A stretch of 59,061 bases of DNA from Methylophaga sp. OBS4 (GCF_026319305.1 NZ_JAPDMV010000020.1:1-59061); one strand, 5' to 3'; shown: positions 36,308 through 46,857, counted from the first letter of the stretch. The notes: a model not told the origin generated them from the letters alone. Numbers and translations: made by a program.

Positions 36308-36898
36308 ATGGCAAATCTAAAAGAATTTAAAAGAGAACAAATCCTCAATCAGGGTATTCAGCTGATGATGATGCACGGTTATCACGGCACAGGTGTGAAA
36401 CTACTGCTGGATACGGTGAATGTGCCCAAAGGTTCTTTTTATAGTTATTTTGAGAGTAAAGAGAATTTTACGGCAGAGGCGATCACGCATTATATTGAGC
36501 CATTCATAACTCGGTTACAGTCTTACCTGAATAATTCTGAGCTTGATGGCTTAGCAGCGATCAAAGCTTATTTTGATTCCTTGACACAAGAGTTGGAAAA
36601 TTCCGATTTCAAAGGAGGCTGTTTACTGGGCGATTTGATGGGCGAGATCGGTGGTGTTAGTGATGTCTGTCGTCAAGCTTTGAAAGCCGCAATTAATCAA
36701 TATTGCACATTATTGGAACAGGGGCTGCTATCAGCACAGCAACAAGGAATTGTTCGTACCGATATTTCTCCTGCAACCATGGCAAGGTTGCTTTTCGATG
36801 CCTGGCAGGGAGCATTACTCCATATGAAAATTGAACAATCAATCATCCCGTTGCAGCGATTTTCTACAGAGCTTCTGGATCACTACATCACTAATTAA
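36308..36898 (+). CDS. TetR-family transcriptional regulator (right copy)
   Basis: Identical to the copy at 22164-22754. The helix-turn-helix is at about 10-50 (VPKGSFYSYFESKENF). It is autoregulated through the operator in its promoter and probably represses the downstream DUF4242-MBL-SoxYZ operon through the second, identical operator. Confidence 0.93.
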   Translation: MANLKEFKREQILNQGIQLMMMHGYHGTGVKLLLDTVNVPKGSFYSYFESKENFTAEAITHYIEPFITRLQSYLNNSELDGLAAIKAYFDSLTQELENSDFKGGCLLGDLMGEIGGVSDVCRQALKAAINQYCTLLEQGLLSAQQQGIVRTDISPATMARLLFDAWQGALLHMKIEQSIIPLQRFSTELLDHYITN

Positions 36899-36901
36899 CA
36901 A

Positions 36902-36924
36902 CAAAAGCCAAAAGGCTTTTTTTT
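36902..36924 (+). terminator. Terminator after tetR (right copy)
   Basis: A seven-base stem AAAAGCC/GGCTTTT with an AAAA loop and a T-tract, just after the tetR stop. Confidence 0.8.
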
Positions 36925-36940
36925 AGAACCAAAATAAAGA

Positions 36941-36950
36941 CGACCGGTCG
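36941..36950. promoter_or_regulatory. TetR operator upstream of the DUF4242 operon (right copy)
   Basis: CGACCGGTCG immediately before a TATATA -10-like box (36953-36958) and 23 bp before the DUF4242 ATG; no good -35 is seen. Confidence 0.8.
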
Positions 36951-36972
36951 CTTATATACAAGGAGATCAATA

Positions 36973-37239
36973 ATGAAAAAGTTTGTAATAGAACGAGAAA
37001 TTTCTGGTGCAGGTAAATTGACACAAGAAGAATATGACCAGATTACAGAGACATCTTGCTGCGTATTAAAAGATATGGGCCCTAGAATCGAATGGGTTGA
37101 GAGCTATGTAACCGACGATAAAATCTATTGTATTTATCGTGCACCAGATGCCGATACGATTAGAGAACATGCCGAAAAAGGTGGTTTCCCAGCTAATAGT
37201 ATCTCTGAAGTCAAACAAATCTTGAAGCCAATGTTTTAA
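36973..37239 (+). CDS. DUF4242 small protein (right copy)
   Basis: Identical to the copy at 21823-22089: 88 residues of the SCO4226-like, possibly nickel-binding family. First gene of the operator-controlled operon, with an AGGAGATC ribosome site. Confidence 0.82.
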   Translation: MKKFVIEREISGAGKLTQEEYDQITETSCCVLKDMGPRIEWVESYVTDDKIYCIYRAPDADTIREHAEKGGFPANSISEVKQILKPMF

Positions 37240-37284
37240 CACGAGCATTTGTGTTCAAAATGGCTGAAAAGAAGGAGGGTGACG

Positions 37285-38238
37285 ATGCCTTACCTAACTA
37301 AAAATCCTGTGAAATTGTTTGTGAAATACTGCTTATTGATGGTGAGTGTGACGGCGCAAATAACATATGCTGGTAATGGTTATGTGGTGAATGAGGTGTC
37401 CGAAGGTGTTTTTTTCCATGAAGGAATACATGAGGATGCCACTGAGACAAACCAAGGCAAAATTGCCAATGTCGGTTTTATTATAGGCAATGATTGCATT
37501 GCAGTAATCGACACCGGTGGTAGTTATCTCGAAGGAAAATCATTACTTGCAGCAATCAGAAAACAGAGTGATTTACCGATTTGCTATGTCATCAACACGC
37601 ATGTTCATCCTGACCATGTTCTGGGAAATGCTGTATTCGGAAACCCCCAAACCACTTTTGTCGGCAGTGCCAAATTACCTGCAGCTATCGCCGCAAGAGG
37701 CAATTTCTATGAAACCAGGTTCAAGGAAATTCTTGGTGATGTATACGGGAATGCTGAGTTTATTGCACCTACCCAATTAGTCAATGTTGGCGTGTCTCAG
37801 ATTATCGATTTAGGGGAGCGAAAACTGACACTTATTGCTTTCCCCACAGCCCATACCGATAACGATTTGGTGGTTCTGGACAACAATACCAAAACGATGT
37901 GGACAGGTGATTTGCTTTTTGTTGAGCGTATTCCAGCACTGGATGGAAGTATTAATGGCTGGCTGGATGCAATAGAGGAATTGAAGGGAATGGATATCAC
38001 AACTGTAATCCCTGGCCACGGCCCGGTACTTCATCAAGACTGGAAAGCAGCGCTGGAAACGGAAAAGGATTACTTCATCCTGATTCGTCAACAAGTTCGA
38101 GAGATTATCAATGATATGGGCACCATCAATCAGGCAACTGAAAATGTTGGCGTGAGCGAAAAAAATAAATGGCTGATGTTTGATGAATATCACAAACGCA
38201 ATATCACGTCTGCATTTACCGAGTTGGAATGGGAATAA
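37285..38238 (+). CDS. Periplasmic metallo-beta-lactamase-fold hydrolase (right copy)
   Basis: Identical to the copy at 20824-21777: signal sequence, THVHPDH metal motif at 105-111, strong AAGGAGGGTGACG before the ATG. It is followed after 11 bp by the SoxYZ-like gene. Confidence 0.87.
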   Translation: MPYLTKNPVKLFVKYCLLMVSVTAQITYAGNGYVVNEVSEGVFFHEGIHEDATETNQGKIANVGFIIGNDCIAVIDTGGSYLEGKSLLAAIRKQSDLPICYVINTHVHPDHVLGNAVFGNPQTTFVGSAKLPAAIAARGNFYETRFKEILGDVYGNAEFIAPTQLVNVGVSQIIDLGERKLTLIAFPTAHTDNDLVVLDNNTKTMWTGDLLFVERIPALDGSINGWLDAIEELKGMDITTVIPGHGPVLHQDWKAALETEKDYFILIRQQVREIINDMGTINQATENVGVSEKNKWLMFDEYHKRNITSAFTELEWE

Positions 38239-38249
38239 GGAGAATTAAC

Positions 38250-39050
38250 ATGTTTAACTATTATTTACGTAGCTTATTTTTGGCGATACCAATTGCATTA
38301 CTTCTTTTAAATACAGCTCACGCTGAAACAGAAAAAGAAGAGATGTGGCCAGTTCTTAAAGAGATATATTTTGAGAATAAAACGATCTTAACCGATGCAG
38401 ATGATTGGCTGATTTTGGATGCACCATCGCGTGCAGAAGATGCTGCGATCGTGCCGCTGACGCTTAAATCACTTAAACCTCAGACAGCGGAAAGTTATAT
38501 TAAAAATATTCACATTCTAATAGATGATAATCCAGATCCTTATTCCGCCAATTTTCATCTTACTCCAACTATGGAGCAGGTAAATTTGACGTTTCGCATG
38601 CGCTTTCAGAAATATTCTAATGTCCGAGCTATTGTTGAAATGAATGACGGTGCGTTATACATGGTATCGCGTTTTGTGAAAGCATCAGGTGGCTGTAGTG
38701 CACCGGTACAAAAAGACCCAGAAGCCGTTAAGTCACGTCTAGGTAAAATGCAAATTAGAATGCGTAAGCCTGAAATAGGTCATGAAGTTCCGGTCCAGGT
38801 TATGATCAGCCACCCAAATTATAATGGCTTACAGTTCGACCAACAGACCAGACGTTATATTCCTGCACATTATGTAAAAACAATGTCCGTAAATTATGCT
38901 GAACAGTCTTTATTTAGTGTAGATATGGGTATTTCTTTCAGTGAAGATCCTAGTGTGCATTTTACGTTCAAGCCTAATGGACCAGGGGTTTTGAAAGCGA
39001 TAATCATTGATAGTAAAGAAGCTACTTACACTTCAGATAAAACAATATAA
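38250..39050 (+). CDS. SoxYZ-like carrier protein (right copy)
   Basis: Identical to the copy at 20012-20812: exported, with a SoxY-like domain carrying Cys149 in SGGCSAP, then a SoxZ-like domain. AAGGAG lies 8 bp before the ATG. Confidence 0.85.
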   Translation: MFNYYLRSLFLAIPIALLLLNTAHAETEKEEMWPVLKEIYFENKTILTDADDWLILDAPSRAEDAAIVPLTLKSLKPQTAESYIKNIHILIDDNPDPYSANFHLTPTMEQVNLTFRMRFQKYSNVRAIVEMNDGALYMVSRFVKASGGCSAPVQKDPEAVKSRLGKMQIRMRKPEIGHEVPVQVMISHPNYNGLQFDQQTRRYIPAHYVKTMSVNYAEQSLFSVDMGISFSEDPSVHFTFKPNGPGVLKAIIIDSKEATYTSDKTI

Positions 39051-39468
39051 ATCAAAGTCAAAACCAAAAGTTTATCAACCATTCAGAAACGTCATTCTGT
39101 GTTATCCATGGTGACGGGTTAAGCACGCCACCAAGTTTTGAGGAGCTTCAGCTATGAACCGGAACACCAGCACAGCTAACTTATTAGATCACACAGACTC
39201 TTCTCATGGTCCTGACTGTTTGAAACAGACAAGGTGACCTGCCCCCAGTCTTTAATCCAACCTCAGCTTAGTAATAATGCCCGTGGTTTGACCCTGACCC
39301 CGTATTAGGTCCAGCCAGAATTGGAAAAATCCGGCAAATCTCATTTTAGTGTTATCCAGTCTAGGTTTAGCACTCAATAATCTAATTTAAGGCGTGTCCT
39401 TACGCCGGAATCAGGTATCCCTCGGGATAAACTCACCTGCTGAATTTATACGTTGAATCCGCGCACAA

Positions 39469-39523
39469 TAAAAAAGGGCCGCTACCTAGTCCTTCACTAA
39501 AAAGGGAAAAGATAGCGGCCCTT
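39469..39523 (-). terminator. Terminator of the BCCT gene (right copy)
   Basis: AAGGGCCGCTA/TAGCGGCCCTT stem with T-tract on the minus strand; mirror of 19539-19593. Confidence 0.85.
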
Positions 39524-39566
39524 AATTACTAGCTGTACCTAGGTGATGCCACCGGTACTGGCGTTG

Positions 39567-41153
39567 TCACACTTCTTCAGCTATCGCGGCTGTAGCGCTC
39601 TTGGCATAGCGCTCTTGATGCAGCGCCTTGTAAAGGCCGATCATCATCAGCAGCAATACGATGGTGAAGGGTAGGCCCGTGGCTACTGAAGCAGCCTGTA
39701 AGGCATTGAGTGCGTCTTTACCACCTGCCGACAGCAGAATGGCGGCAACAGCGCCGATCATTGTGGCCCACATTAACTTTTGGCCACGAGGGGCATCGGT
39801 CTTACCACCAGCGGTGATGCTATCGATCACCAGTGAACCGGAGTCGGCCGAAGTGACGAAGAAGATCAGTACGAGCATGATCGCCAGCGTCGAGGTGAGC
39901 GCGCTTAACGGCAGGTTCTGGAGCATCTGGAACATGGCGAGTGACACGTCGCCGATGCCATTAGCCAGTTCGCCGATGCCCGCGGCCGATTGGGCCAACG
40001 CGTTGCCGCCGAAGGCGGTCATCCACACGATGGTGACCAGCGTCGGTACGATCAGCACCGCGGCCAGCAATTCGCGCACGGTGCGTCCTTTCGAAATGCG
40101 CGCGATAAAGACGCCGACGAAAGGCGACCACGATATCCACCAGGCCCAGTAGAACACTGTCCAGCCACTGAACCAAGTCTGATCTTCACGTCCGATCCAG
40201 TTTGACAAAGGCAGCAGATACTCGGCATAAGCACTGGAGGTGGTGCCCAGTCCCTTCAAGAACGCGATAAAGCCCCCGGCAAAGGCAACAAACACCAGCA
40301 GCGCCGCAGCGATCACCATATTGACGTTGCTGAGCACTTTAACCCCGGCATTAATACCTCGCCAGACGGAAACCAATGCGACACCAGTGACGACAGCGAT
40401 AATCACTAGCTGGAGGCCAAGGGTGTTCTCGATGCCGGTGAGAAAGTGAAGCCCACCGGCAGCCTGCATTGCACCGAGACCGAGCGAGGTTGTAAGACCG
40501 AACAGTGTCGCCAGCACCGCAATGGTGTCGACGATGTGCCCAGCCCAACCACGTACGCGCGAGCCGATTAGAGGAAAAAAGGCGGAACGCAGTGACAGCG
40601 GTTGTCTCAGGTTGAAGGTGAAAAAGCCGATGGAAACAGCCACCATGCCGTAGATCGCCCACGGATGCAGACCCCAGTGGAACATGGTAGCGCCCATTGC
40701 TGCCGTTGCGCCTTCTGCTGTTCTTGCCGCGGCGTTCAGGGGCGTGCCGTACCAGTCGGTGTAATAGGCCACCGGTTCAGCGACGCTCCAGAACATCAAG
40801 CCGATGCCCATGCCGGCCGCGAACAACATCGCGAACCAGGATACCCTTGAATGCTCAGGACGTGTATTCGCGCCACCCAGCCGGATTTTGCCTACCGGCA
40901 GCAGGATGAGTGCTAAACAGAACACGACAAAGAGATTGCCCGCGATCATGAACAGCCAGGCGAAATGGTCAATATTCCAGGTGCGTACGGCGACCATTTG
41001 CGCACTGGCTCGTGCCGGATCAAACAGCGCGTAAATGATGAACAATACGATCATGACTGCGGTAATTGGAAAGACCGGATTATGGAAATCCAGCCCCCAT
41101 AGTTGTTTGTTGTCTACTCCTGGTTCCAGAGTAGTGGTTTCACTGACGCTCAT
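39567..41153 (-). CDS. BCCT-family betaine/choline transporter (right copy)
   Basis: Identical to the copy at 17909-19495: 528 residues, 12 helices, GMGIG at 114-118 and the Trp-rich FYWAWWISWSPFVG helix. The start is the ATG at 41153 after GGAGAG. Confidence 0.93.
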   Translation of the reverse strand: MSVSETTTLEPGVDNKQLWGLDFHNPVFPITAVMIVLFIIYALFDPARASAQMVAVRTWNIDHFAWLFMIAGNLFVVFCLALILLPVGKIRLGGANTRPEHSRVSWFAMLFAAGMGIGLMFWSVAEPVAYYTDWYGTPLNAAARTAEGATAAMGATMFHWGLHPWAIYGMVAVSIGFFTFNLRQPLSLRSAFFPLIGSRVRGWAGHIVDTIAVLATLFGLTTSLGLGAMQAAGGLHFLTGIENTLGLQLVIIAVVTGVALVSVWRGINAGVKVLSNVNMVIAAALLVFVAFAGGFIAFLKGLGTTSSAYAEYLLPLSNWIGREDQTWFSGWTVFYWAWWISWSPFVGVFIARISKGRTVRELLAAVLIVPTLVTIVWMTAFGGNALAQSAAGIGELANGIGDVSLAMFQMLQNLPLSALTSTLAIMLVLIFFVTSADSGSLVIDSITAGGKTDAPRGQKLMWATMIGAVAAILLSAGGKDALNALQAASVATGLPFTIVLLLMMIGLYKALHQERYAKSATAAIAEEV

Positions 41154-41231
41154 TGAGGTCTCTCCTTCTGTATTTATTATATTGATATAGGCCGTTCGCC
41201 GGAGGATTCCGAACCGCGACAAAATGTGCTA
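41154..41231 (-). promoter_or_regulatory. Conserved BCCT leader with CGGA-N4-TCCG dyad (right copy)
   Basis: Mirror of 17831-17908. The dyad is at 41201-41212, followed by GGCGAACGGCCTATAT and the ribosome site. Confidence 0.55.
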
Positions 41232-41241
41232 ATAGCAGTCT

Positions 41242-41384
41242 GTCAGGGACAAAATGTTCTGCTGCTGCACAGCCGGATTGGGCCATTTTCTCCGCGTTCC
41301 CTCGTTTAAAGAGAGCGACTATTCGCCTCGGAAACGCGGAGAAACTGACCCCAACCGGACTTTTCCTTGCTACAAACTCTTAAG
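41242..41384. repeat. ~140-bp insertion with inverted repeat in the BCCT leader (right copy)
   Basis: Mirror of 17678-17820. TTTCTCCGCGTT and AACGCGGAGAAA lie at 41288-41344. The block is absent from the otherwise similar porin leader. Confidence 0.55.
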
Positions 41385-41497
41385 TCCGACAGGTTGCAAA
41401 CGCACCTAAACATTTTTAGCGTAGCTGGCTGCACGGACTTGACTGCATGCGACGCAATTCATGCCAAATTCGTCATTTGCGCCGCGATGTTAGACGT

Positions 41498-41535
41498 GCC
41501 GCTCCGGAGAGTGAAACTCAAGTCACCGGAGCGGC
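41498..41535. terminator. Hairpin after the porin gene (right copy)
   Basis: GCCGCTCCGG/CCGGAGCGGC stem without a T-tract; mirror of 17527-17564. Confidence 0.6.
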
Positions 41536-41542
41536 CGTTTTG

Positions 41543-42916
41543 TCAGAAGTAGTAGCCAAAGTTGATATTGAAGCGGGTCTGCCAGTCATCGTCGGCATTG
41601 GCCCCGAGGCGGTCGCCGAAAGCCGTATCGCCGCCGATAAATTCATTGCCGTTGGAGAAGGACAGGTCGGTGTAGATATACCAGCCGCCACTGGCCCAGG
41701 CTGCACCCAGGTTGACAAGTTCGCTATCGTTGAAGCTGCTCTCTTCCTTCACGATGGTGCTGTATTCAATGTAAGGAATCACATAATCCAGCCAAGCAAT
41801 GTTGGGCGTGGCCTTGTAGTAGCTCAGAGAAATGGCCGGGATCCAGCCTTCTGCAGCCACCGTGTTGGGGAAGTCATAGGCACCGAACTGCACCAAATCA
41901 TCAGTGCCCAGCGGCTGGGCTGAGTCCACGTCGAAATTATAGTAGGTGATTTGGGTAGCGAGGGTGAAGTTGTTCAATTTATTAACCATGTGCAGGGAGC
42001 CAGCATAGGCATCACCGTCGTCCTGGGCACCTTTACTATCCAGTTGGCCGTACTGCAGGGAGAAGCCCAGGTCGGTGGGTATGGCAGCATTGAGGCTGTA
42101 GATACCACGCAGGTTGAACTGGTTGCGCTCTTCATAGCCGTTGTCTGACTCGTTCACTACGTCGTAGGAGTAGCGTGAGCTGTCATGACTGCCTCCACTA
42201 TAGTGCCCTTCGTCTGCGTAGTAGTAGGCAACATCGAAGGCCCAGTCGCCGAAGCCAGTGCTGTATTTCACCCCCAGATCCATATCGTCTGCCAGGCCCA
42301 CGTAGTAATGCTGATCAAAGAACCAGCTCTGGGCAATGCCGTAAGGACCAGGGCCGAAGGGCACCCGGTTGACACCCACTTGTAGCTGACTGTCATCGTC
42401 AAACTGGTAGCCTAGCCAGCCAGTGTGTAGAAAGTTGTAGCCGTTGTACCAGCGGTATTCCAGTTTGCCCAGAATGGGACCGTTCGCGTAGTCCATGTTG
42501 ATACGGTAGGTGTCTAACTCAAAGTTGCCGTCGTCCCCCCAGGCACGGGAAGGCGCGCCGCTGGCAGAGTCCCCGTAGTCGCCGACGGCGAAGTTGGCGC
42601 GTATTGCACCACCGACGTTCAGCGTGCCACCGAAGAGGTCGAAGGCGATTTTATCGGATTTGGCGGAGGCCTCTTCGGCCGTTGCTTTGGCGGAGGCAGC
42701 TTCGACCGTTGCGAGTTGTTCCTTGGCTTTGCTTTCACCGGCCTGTGCGGCTTTGAGTTGTGCACGGGTTTGCGCGAGCTCCTGTTCGAGTTCGGAAACG
42801 CGAGTCTCAAGCTCGGTTGCGTCCGCGGTCTGGGCCTGTACGTTGGCGGGCAATGCCAGGGTGGCAGCGACGGCCAGGGCGGAGGCGGTGTGGCGGTATT
42901 TGAACAGACGATTCAT
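41543..42916 (-). CDS. Outer-membrane porin with N-terminal coiled coil (right copy)
   Basis: Identical to the copy at 16146-17519: signal peptide, periplasmic coiled coil at about 28-85, barrel ending Tyr-Tyr-Phe. The start is the ATG at 42916; the in-frame upstream extension is a transporter remnant. Confidence 0.85.
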   Translation of the reverse strand: MNRLFKYRHTASALAVAATLALPANVQAQTADATELETRVSELEQELAQTRAQLKAAQAGESKAKEQLATVEAASAKATAEEASAKSDKIAFDLFGGTLNVGGAIRANFAVGDYGDSASGAPSRAWGDDGNFELDTYRINMDYANGPILGKLEYRWYNGYNFLHTGWLGYQFDDDSQLQVGVNRVPFGPGPYGIAQSWFFDQHYYVGLADDMDLGVKYSTGFGDWAFDVAYYYADEGHYSGGSHDSSRYSYDVVNESDNGYEERNQFNLRGIYSLNAAIPTDLGFSLQYGQLDSKGAQDDGDAYAGSLHMVNKLNNFTLATQITYYNFDVDSAQPLGTDDLVQFGAYDFPNTVAAEGWIPAISLSYYKATPNIAWLDYVIPYIEYSTIVKEESSFNDSELVNLGAAWASGGWYIYTDLSFSNGNEFIGGDTAFGDRLGANADDDWQTRFNINFGYYF

Positions 42917-42934
42917 TATGAAACGCCCTTGATG

Positions 42935-43024
42935 AAGTGGAAAGACCGAATTATGGAAATCCAGCCCCCAGAGTTGCTTGTTGTCTACTCCTGATTTCAG
43001 AGTAGTGTTTTCACTGATCCTCAT
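42935..43024 (-). pseudogene. 5' remnant of a second BCCT gene before the porin (right copy)
   Basis: Mirror of 16038-16127. It encodes a near copy of the first 29 residues of the BCCT protein and then breaks off before the porin start. Confidence 0.8.
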
Positions 43025-43096
43025 TGGGCTCTATCCTCGTATTTATAATTATATAGGCCGTTCGCCGGATGATTCCGACCCGCGACAAAATGTGCT
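43025..43096 (-). promoter_or_regulatory. Conserved leader block upstream of the porin (right copy)
   Basis: Mirror of 15966-16037, with the CGGA-N4-TCCG dyad at 43066-43077. Confidence 0.55.
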
Positions 43097-43261
43097 ACTG
43101 GCAGTTTGTCGGGTTGCAAGTGCACCGAAACATTTTTCACGTAGCTGGCTGCACGGACTTGAATGCATGCGACACAATTCTTGCCAAACTGGTCATTTGC
43201 ACCGTGATGTTCGGTGTGATGCTTCGGGGGCGGGAACTAAATTCAGTAACGGGGGGCTTTG

Positions 43262-43294
43262 TCAGAAGTAGCAATCGAAGTTGATATTGAAGCG
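43262..43294 (-). pseudogene. 3'-terminal scrap of a second porin gene (right copy)
   Basis: Encodes RFNINFDCYF-stop; mirror of 15768-15800. Confidence 0.75.
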
Positions 43295-43760
43295 ACACCG
43301 CTTGCAGGTGATGCGCTTTTTCAAGTGGATCAGGCAACATAACATCTACGCATCAAGTCGCTCTTCGGCACATCAAAAATGCAGTTAAAAGCCAGACAAG
43401 GAATCTGTTTTATAGGAAATTCTTTTGTTTCATCTGTTTACTTACGGTTCTTCCTGGTGCGCCTTATCGGGTTTCGCGTGCAAAAGTCGGCATGGGTTTT
43501 AGTCGGATTTAGCAAGGTTCAGGTCGTAATTTCACCAATCCCGAACAAGACTGCCTTTGATAATGGCGCGGCGTTTACAAGACTTATGGGTATCAGAAAA
43601 TCAGAAATTATGAAGTGGTAAAACTTGTTAGGCGTTAAGCTTTGGTTTTTCTAAAACCACTGATGGTGTGAGGAAAGGAACTGGGAGCGAGTCGCCGCTC
43701 ATTATCTTTCCGGATGCTGATAGAGATTGCGCGGCCGATATTGCTGGGGAACTTGCTTTT

Positions 43761-44372
43761 GTGAACAACCTTTTCTTACTGGTCGAGTTACTGGGGGTGC
43801 TGGCCTTTGCTTTTACCGGAATTATCGAGGCACGCAAAAAGGGAATGGATCTGATTGGTGTCTACACGGTCAGTATGATTGCCGCCTTTGGTGGTGGGAC
43901 AGTGCGTGATTCACTGTTAGGGCATTACCCATTATTCTGGATTGAGCATTCGGCTTATGCGCTGATACTATTTGGTTTTGCTCTGGCTTCTACACCATTG
44001 ACAAGCACTTTTTACGGAAATCGGCGAGTAGCCAATATCTTTAATGTGCTGGATGCGCTGGGGCTTGGCTTGTTTAGTGCATCCGGTGCCAATGTAGCGC
44101 ATCAGGCGGGCTGTGATTTCCACATCGCCATGTTGCTTGGTGCAATGACGGCGATATTTGGCGGCATATTGCGCGATATTATCTGCAATGAAATTCCCAA
44201 TGTGTTGCGTCGTAGTGAGTTATATGCCACTTGCGCCTTACTGGGCAGTGCCGTGTTTCTGATAGCACTGGAGTGGACGCGCGATATACCGATCGCCATG
44301 CTAACGGGTATCACGGCAACCTTTACGCTACGGCTGCTGTCCGTCAAATACCGCATTACACTACCGTTTTAG
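43761..44372 (+). CDS. TRIC-type cation channel family protein (right copy)
   Basis: Identical to the copy at 14690-15301: 203 residues, seven helices, motifs GGGTVRDSLLG and GGILRDIICNEIP. The GTG start at 43761 is preferred over the longer frame from 43668. Confidence 0.85.
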   Translation: MNNLFLLVELLGVLAFAFTGIIEARKKGMDLIGVYTVSMIAAFGGGTVRDSLLGHYPLFWIEHSAYALILFGFALASTPLTSTFYGNRRVANIFNVLDALGLGLFSASGANVAHQAGCDFHIAMLLGAMTAIFGGILRDIICNEIPNVLRRSELYATCALLGSAVFLIALEWTRDIPIAMLTGITATFTLRLLSVKYRITLPF

Positions 44373-44383
44373 CTTGATCCCAT

Positions 44384-44638
44384 TCACTCAAGCCAGTGAT
44401 TCCATTCCCGCTGATATCCGCCATGATAGAGTTTGTGAACATAACGAAAAGAAGCAGCCTTTAACCATCGCCCGCCACTATGACTGGCCCTGCCTCTTAT
44501 ACATATCTCAGCTACTGCGAGAAGACCATCATCGCTACGGAGGTACTGTAAGGATGCATGTAAATCTGCAGGTTGCACTGATTTTCGCCGATGAAACGAA
44601 TAATCAGCAACCATCGGCGTAATCTGCGGATAATACAT
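44384..44638 (-). CDS. Small hypothetical protein, 84 aa (right copy)
   Basis: Mirror of 14424-14678. No recognised family; it has a ribosome-site-like AAGGAA and contains the Tn5-mosaic-end-like 19-mer. Confidence 0.35.
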   Translation of the reverse strand: MYYPQITPMVADYSFHRRKSVQPADLHASLQYLRSDDGLLAVAEICIRGRASHSGGRWLKAASFRYVHKLYHGGYQREWNHWLE

Positions 44639-44923
44639 AAGCGTTCCTTAATTTGAGTTTTCTCCGAAATATTGCTGATTTGCTCTTAACTTCGAGGGAA
44701 AGTTCAATATTTGTGTATTAAGAGACCGTGACTGACCAGGGACTGAACCTGAAGAAATGGTCTGAAAAGAAGGCGAGAGGAAAAAAAGAAGAAATGAGGG
44801 TAGAAGTTGAGTGTATTCAGTAAACTGTCACCGTAATTACTATGCACATAGCCCCGTAGGCCTCTGGCCGAGTCCTTGATGAAGAGTCGAAGCAGTGATG
44901 GTTGATGGAGAAATGCCCGAATA

Positions 44924-45715
44924 ATGATTGAATGGTTGAGTTACGCAGCCGCCGGGACCATTGCAGGCCTTGTTGCCGGTTTGTTCGGCGTTGGCGGCGG
45001 GCTGGTTATCGTACCGGTGCTGATGCTGGTTTTCAGCTGGCAGGGCATGTCTGCTGATGCGGTTATCCATGTGGCAATCGGTACTTCTTTGATGACAATT
45101 TGTATTACCTCGCTATCATCCATGTATGCCCATCATCGATACCGGATGATCGATTGGTTTCTGGTCAAACGGCTGGCACCCGGTCTGATGATAGGCAGCC
45201 TCAGCGGGGCAGTGATTGCCGCCAATCTGCCAAGCCAATGGTTGCAGAAAGTATTTGCTCTGTTTGCCTTGGTGATGGCCGCCAGAATGTGGTTACCGCA
45301 ACCGCACTCTGTATCTGGAAAACTGCTCAGAATCCCCATTATCAGCAGCTACGGGCTTGTTAGTGGGGTTGTTTCAGCCATGGTAGGTATTGGGGGAGGG
45401 ACGCTGGTGGTACCCTATCTGCTGATGGCAGGACAGGCTGTACAACGAGCAATCGGCACTGCCGCAGCTTGTGGTTTTCCTATTGCAATCAGTGGCGTGA
45501 TAGGCTTTATATTGATGGGTGCATATGTACATCAGATAGAGGCTGACTGGCAGACCGGTTTTGTGCACTGGCAGGCTTTTGCCGGTATTATTGCTACCAG
45601 CATATTCTGCGCACCTTTAGGTGCACGTCTGGCCAAACACTTACCAGCAAGACATCTTAGTCAGCTTTTTTCAATGCTTTTGCTTGTGGTCGGGCTTTTG
45701 TTGCTGACCCGATGA
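44924..45715 (+). CDS. TauE/SafE family anion permease (right copy)
   Basis: Identical to the copy at 13347-14138: about eight helices in two halves with glycine-rich loops FGVGGGLVIVPV and GIGGGTLVVPY. It is followed after 21 bp by rubredoxin. Confidence 0.9.
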   Translation: MIEWLSYAAAGTIAGLVAGLFGVGGGLVIVPVLMLVFSWQGMSADAVIHVAIGTSLMTICITSLSSMYAHHRYRMIDWFLVKRLAPGLMIGSLSGAVIAANLPSQWLQKVFALFALVMAARMWLPQPHSVSGKLLRIPIISSYGLVSGVVSAMVGIGGGTLVVPYLLMAGQAVQRAIGTAAACGFPIAISGVIGFILMGAYVHQIEADWQTGFVHWQAFAGIIATSIFCAPLGARLAKHLPARHLSQLFSMLLLVVGLLLLTR

Positions 45716-45736
45716 CCATGCTGAAGGAGCACTAGT

Positions 45737-45907
45737 ATGAGAAAGTGGATTTGTACCGTTTGCGGATTTGTTTACGATGAGGCAGAAGGTCTACCGGAAG
45801 AAGGGATTGCACCGGGCACCGCGTGGGAAGACATCCCGGATGACTGGGTCTGTCCGGATTGTGGTGCGGCCAAGGAAGATTTTGAAATGATTCCGCTGGA
45901 ACAGTGA
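45737..45907 (+). CDS. Rubredoxin (right copy)
   Basis: Identical to the copy at 13155-13325: 56 residues, cluster cysteines 6, 9, 39 and 42. An AAGGAG ribosome site sits 9 bp before the ATG. Confidence 0.95.
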   Translation: MRKWICTVCGFVYDEAEGLPEEGIAPGTAWEDIPDDWVCPDCGAAKEDFEMIPLEQ

Positions 45908-45932
45908 ATACCATGAGTAAGATGTTCATCAG

Positions 45933-45961
45933 TTTAATCCTGACGGGTTTTCTTTTATAAT
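45933..45961 (+). promoter_or_regulatory. Predicted ppa promoter (right copy)
   Basis: TTTAAT, 17-bp spacer, TATAAT; mirror of 13101-13129. Confidence 0.5.
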
Positions 45962-46000
45962 CAAAAAATTTATCCACTTGCTAACTGGAGCTTAGACTTT

Positions 46001-46540
46001 ATGAACCTTGACCGTGTTGGTTCAGGCAAAAATTTGCCTGAAGACATTAATGTCATCATCGAAATCCCTTCACACTCTGATCCAGTGAAGTATGAAGTCG
46101 ATAAAGAAACAGGCGCTTTGTTTGTCGACCGTTTTATGAACACGGCCATGTTCTACCCATGCAACTACGGTTATGTGCCGCATACTTTGTCTGATGACGG
46201 TGATCCGGTTGACGTGCTGGTGGTCAGCCCTTATGCCCTGATTAGCGGTTCTGTGGTTCAGTGTCGTCCAGTTGGCATGCTGAAAATGACTGATGAGTCT
46301 GGTGAAGATGCCAAAGTGATTGCCGTACCTCACGACAAAATGTATGACGATGTGGAAGACGTGAATGATTTGCCATCACGGTTACTGGATCAGCTGTCAC
46401 ACTTCTTTGAACATTACAAAGATCTGGAAAAAAATAAGTGGGTCAAACTTGAAGGCTGGGTAGGTAAAGAAGAAGCCAAAGCCGAAATCGTGGCTAGTGT
46501 GGAGCGTTTCAAGGCGGCCCCGGTCAAACCGCAGTTTTAA
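46001..46540 (+). CDS. ppa: Inorganic pyrophosphatase (right copy)
   Basis: Identical to the copy at 12522-13061: 179 residues, signature DGDPVD at 66-71. Confidence 0.97.
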   Translation: MNLDRVGSGKNLPEDINVIIEIPSHSDPVKYEVDKETGALFVDRFMNTAMFYPCNYGYVPHTLSDDGDPVDVLVVSPYALISGSVVQCRPVGMLKMTDESGEDAKVIAVPHDKMYDDVEDVNDLPSRLLDQLSHFFEHYKDLEKNKWVKLEGWVGKEEAKAEIVASVERFKAAPVKPQF

Positions 46541-46677
46541 TCTCACAGATTGTTACCATGGCTCGGTGGTCTGATGATTTCAGACATCGCCGATGTTATA
46601 CCGAAACAACCTGGAAATGCACGATATCAGCGAGATATAGAGATTCTTGCCGGCTACGCTCAGGTTGCCAGACGATT

Positions 46678-46800
46678 TGTTATTGCGAGTGGCAGTGAAT
46701 CAATCCAGTCCTACAGTGATAACCAGTAGTGGCGAAATATTTCCACTTCTATACCGCTGTGCCTGACTGGATCACTCCGGCCTGCGGCCTCGCGATGACG
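46678..46800. repeat. REP/MITE-like palindromic element (right copy)
   Basis: Mirror of 12262-12384, between ppa and serB. Confidence 0.65.
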
Positions 46801-46857
46801 AGCCCATTTTTAAGCGAATTTCCGAGTATCACGGGTATATTCTGAAACAGGTAAATT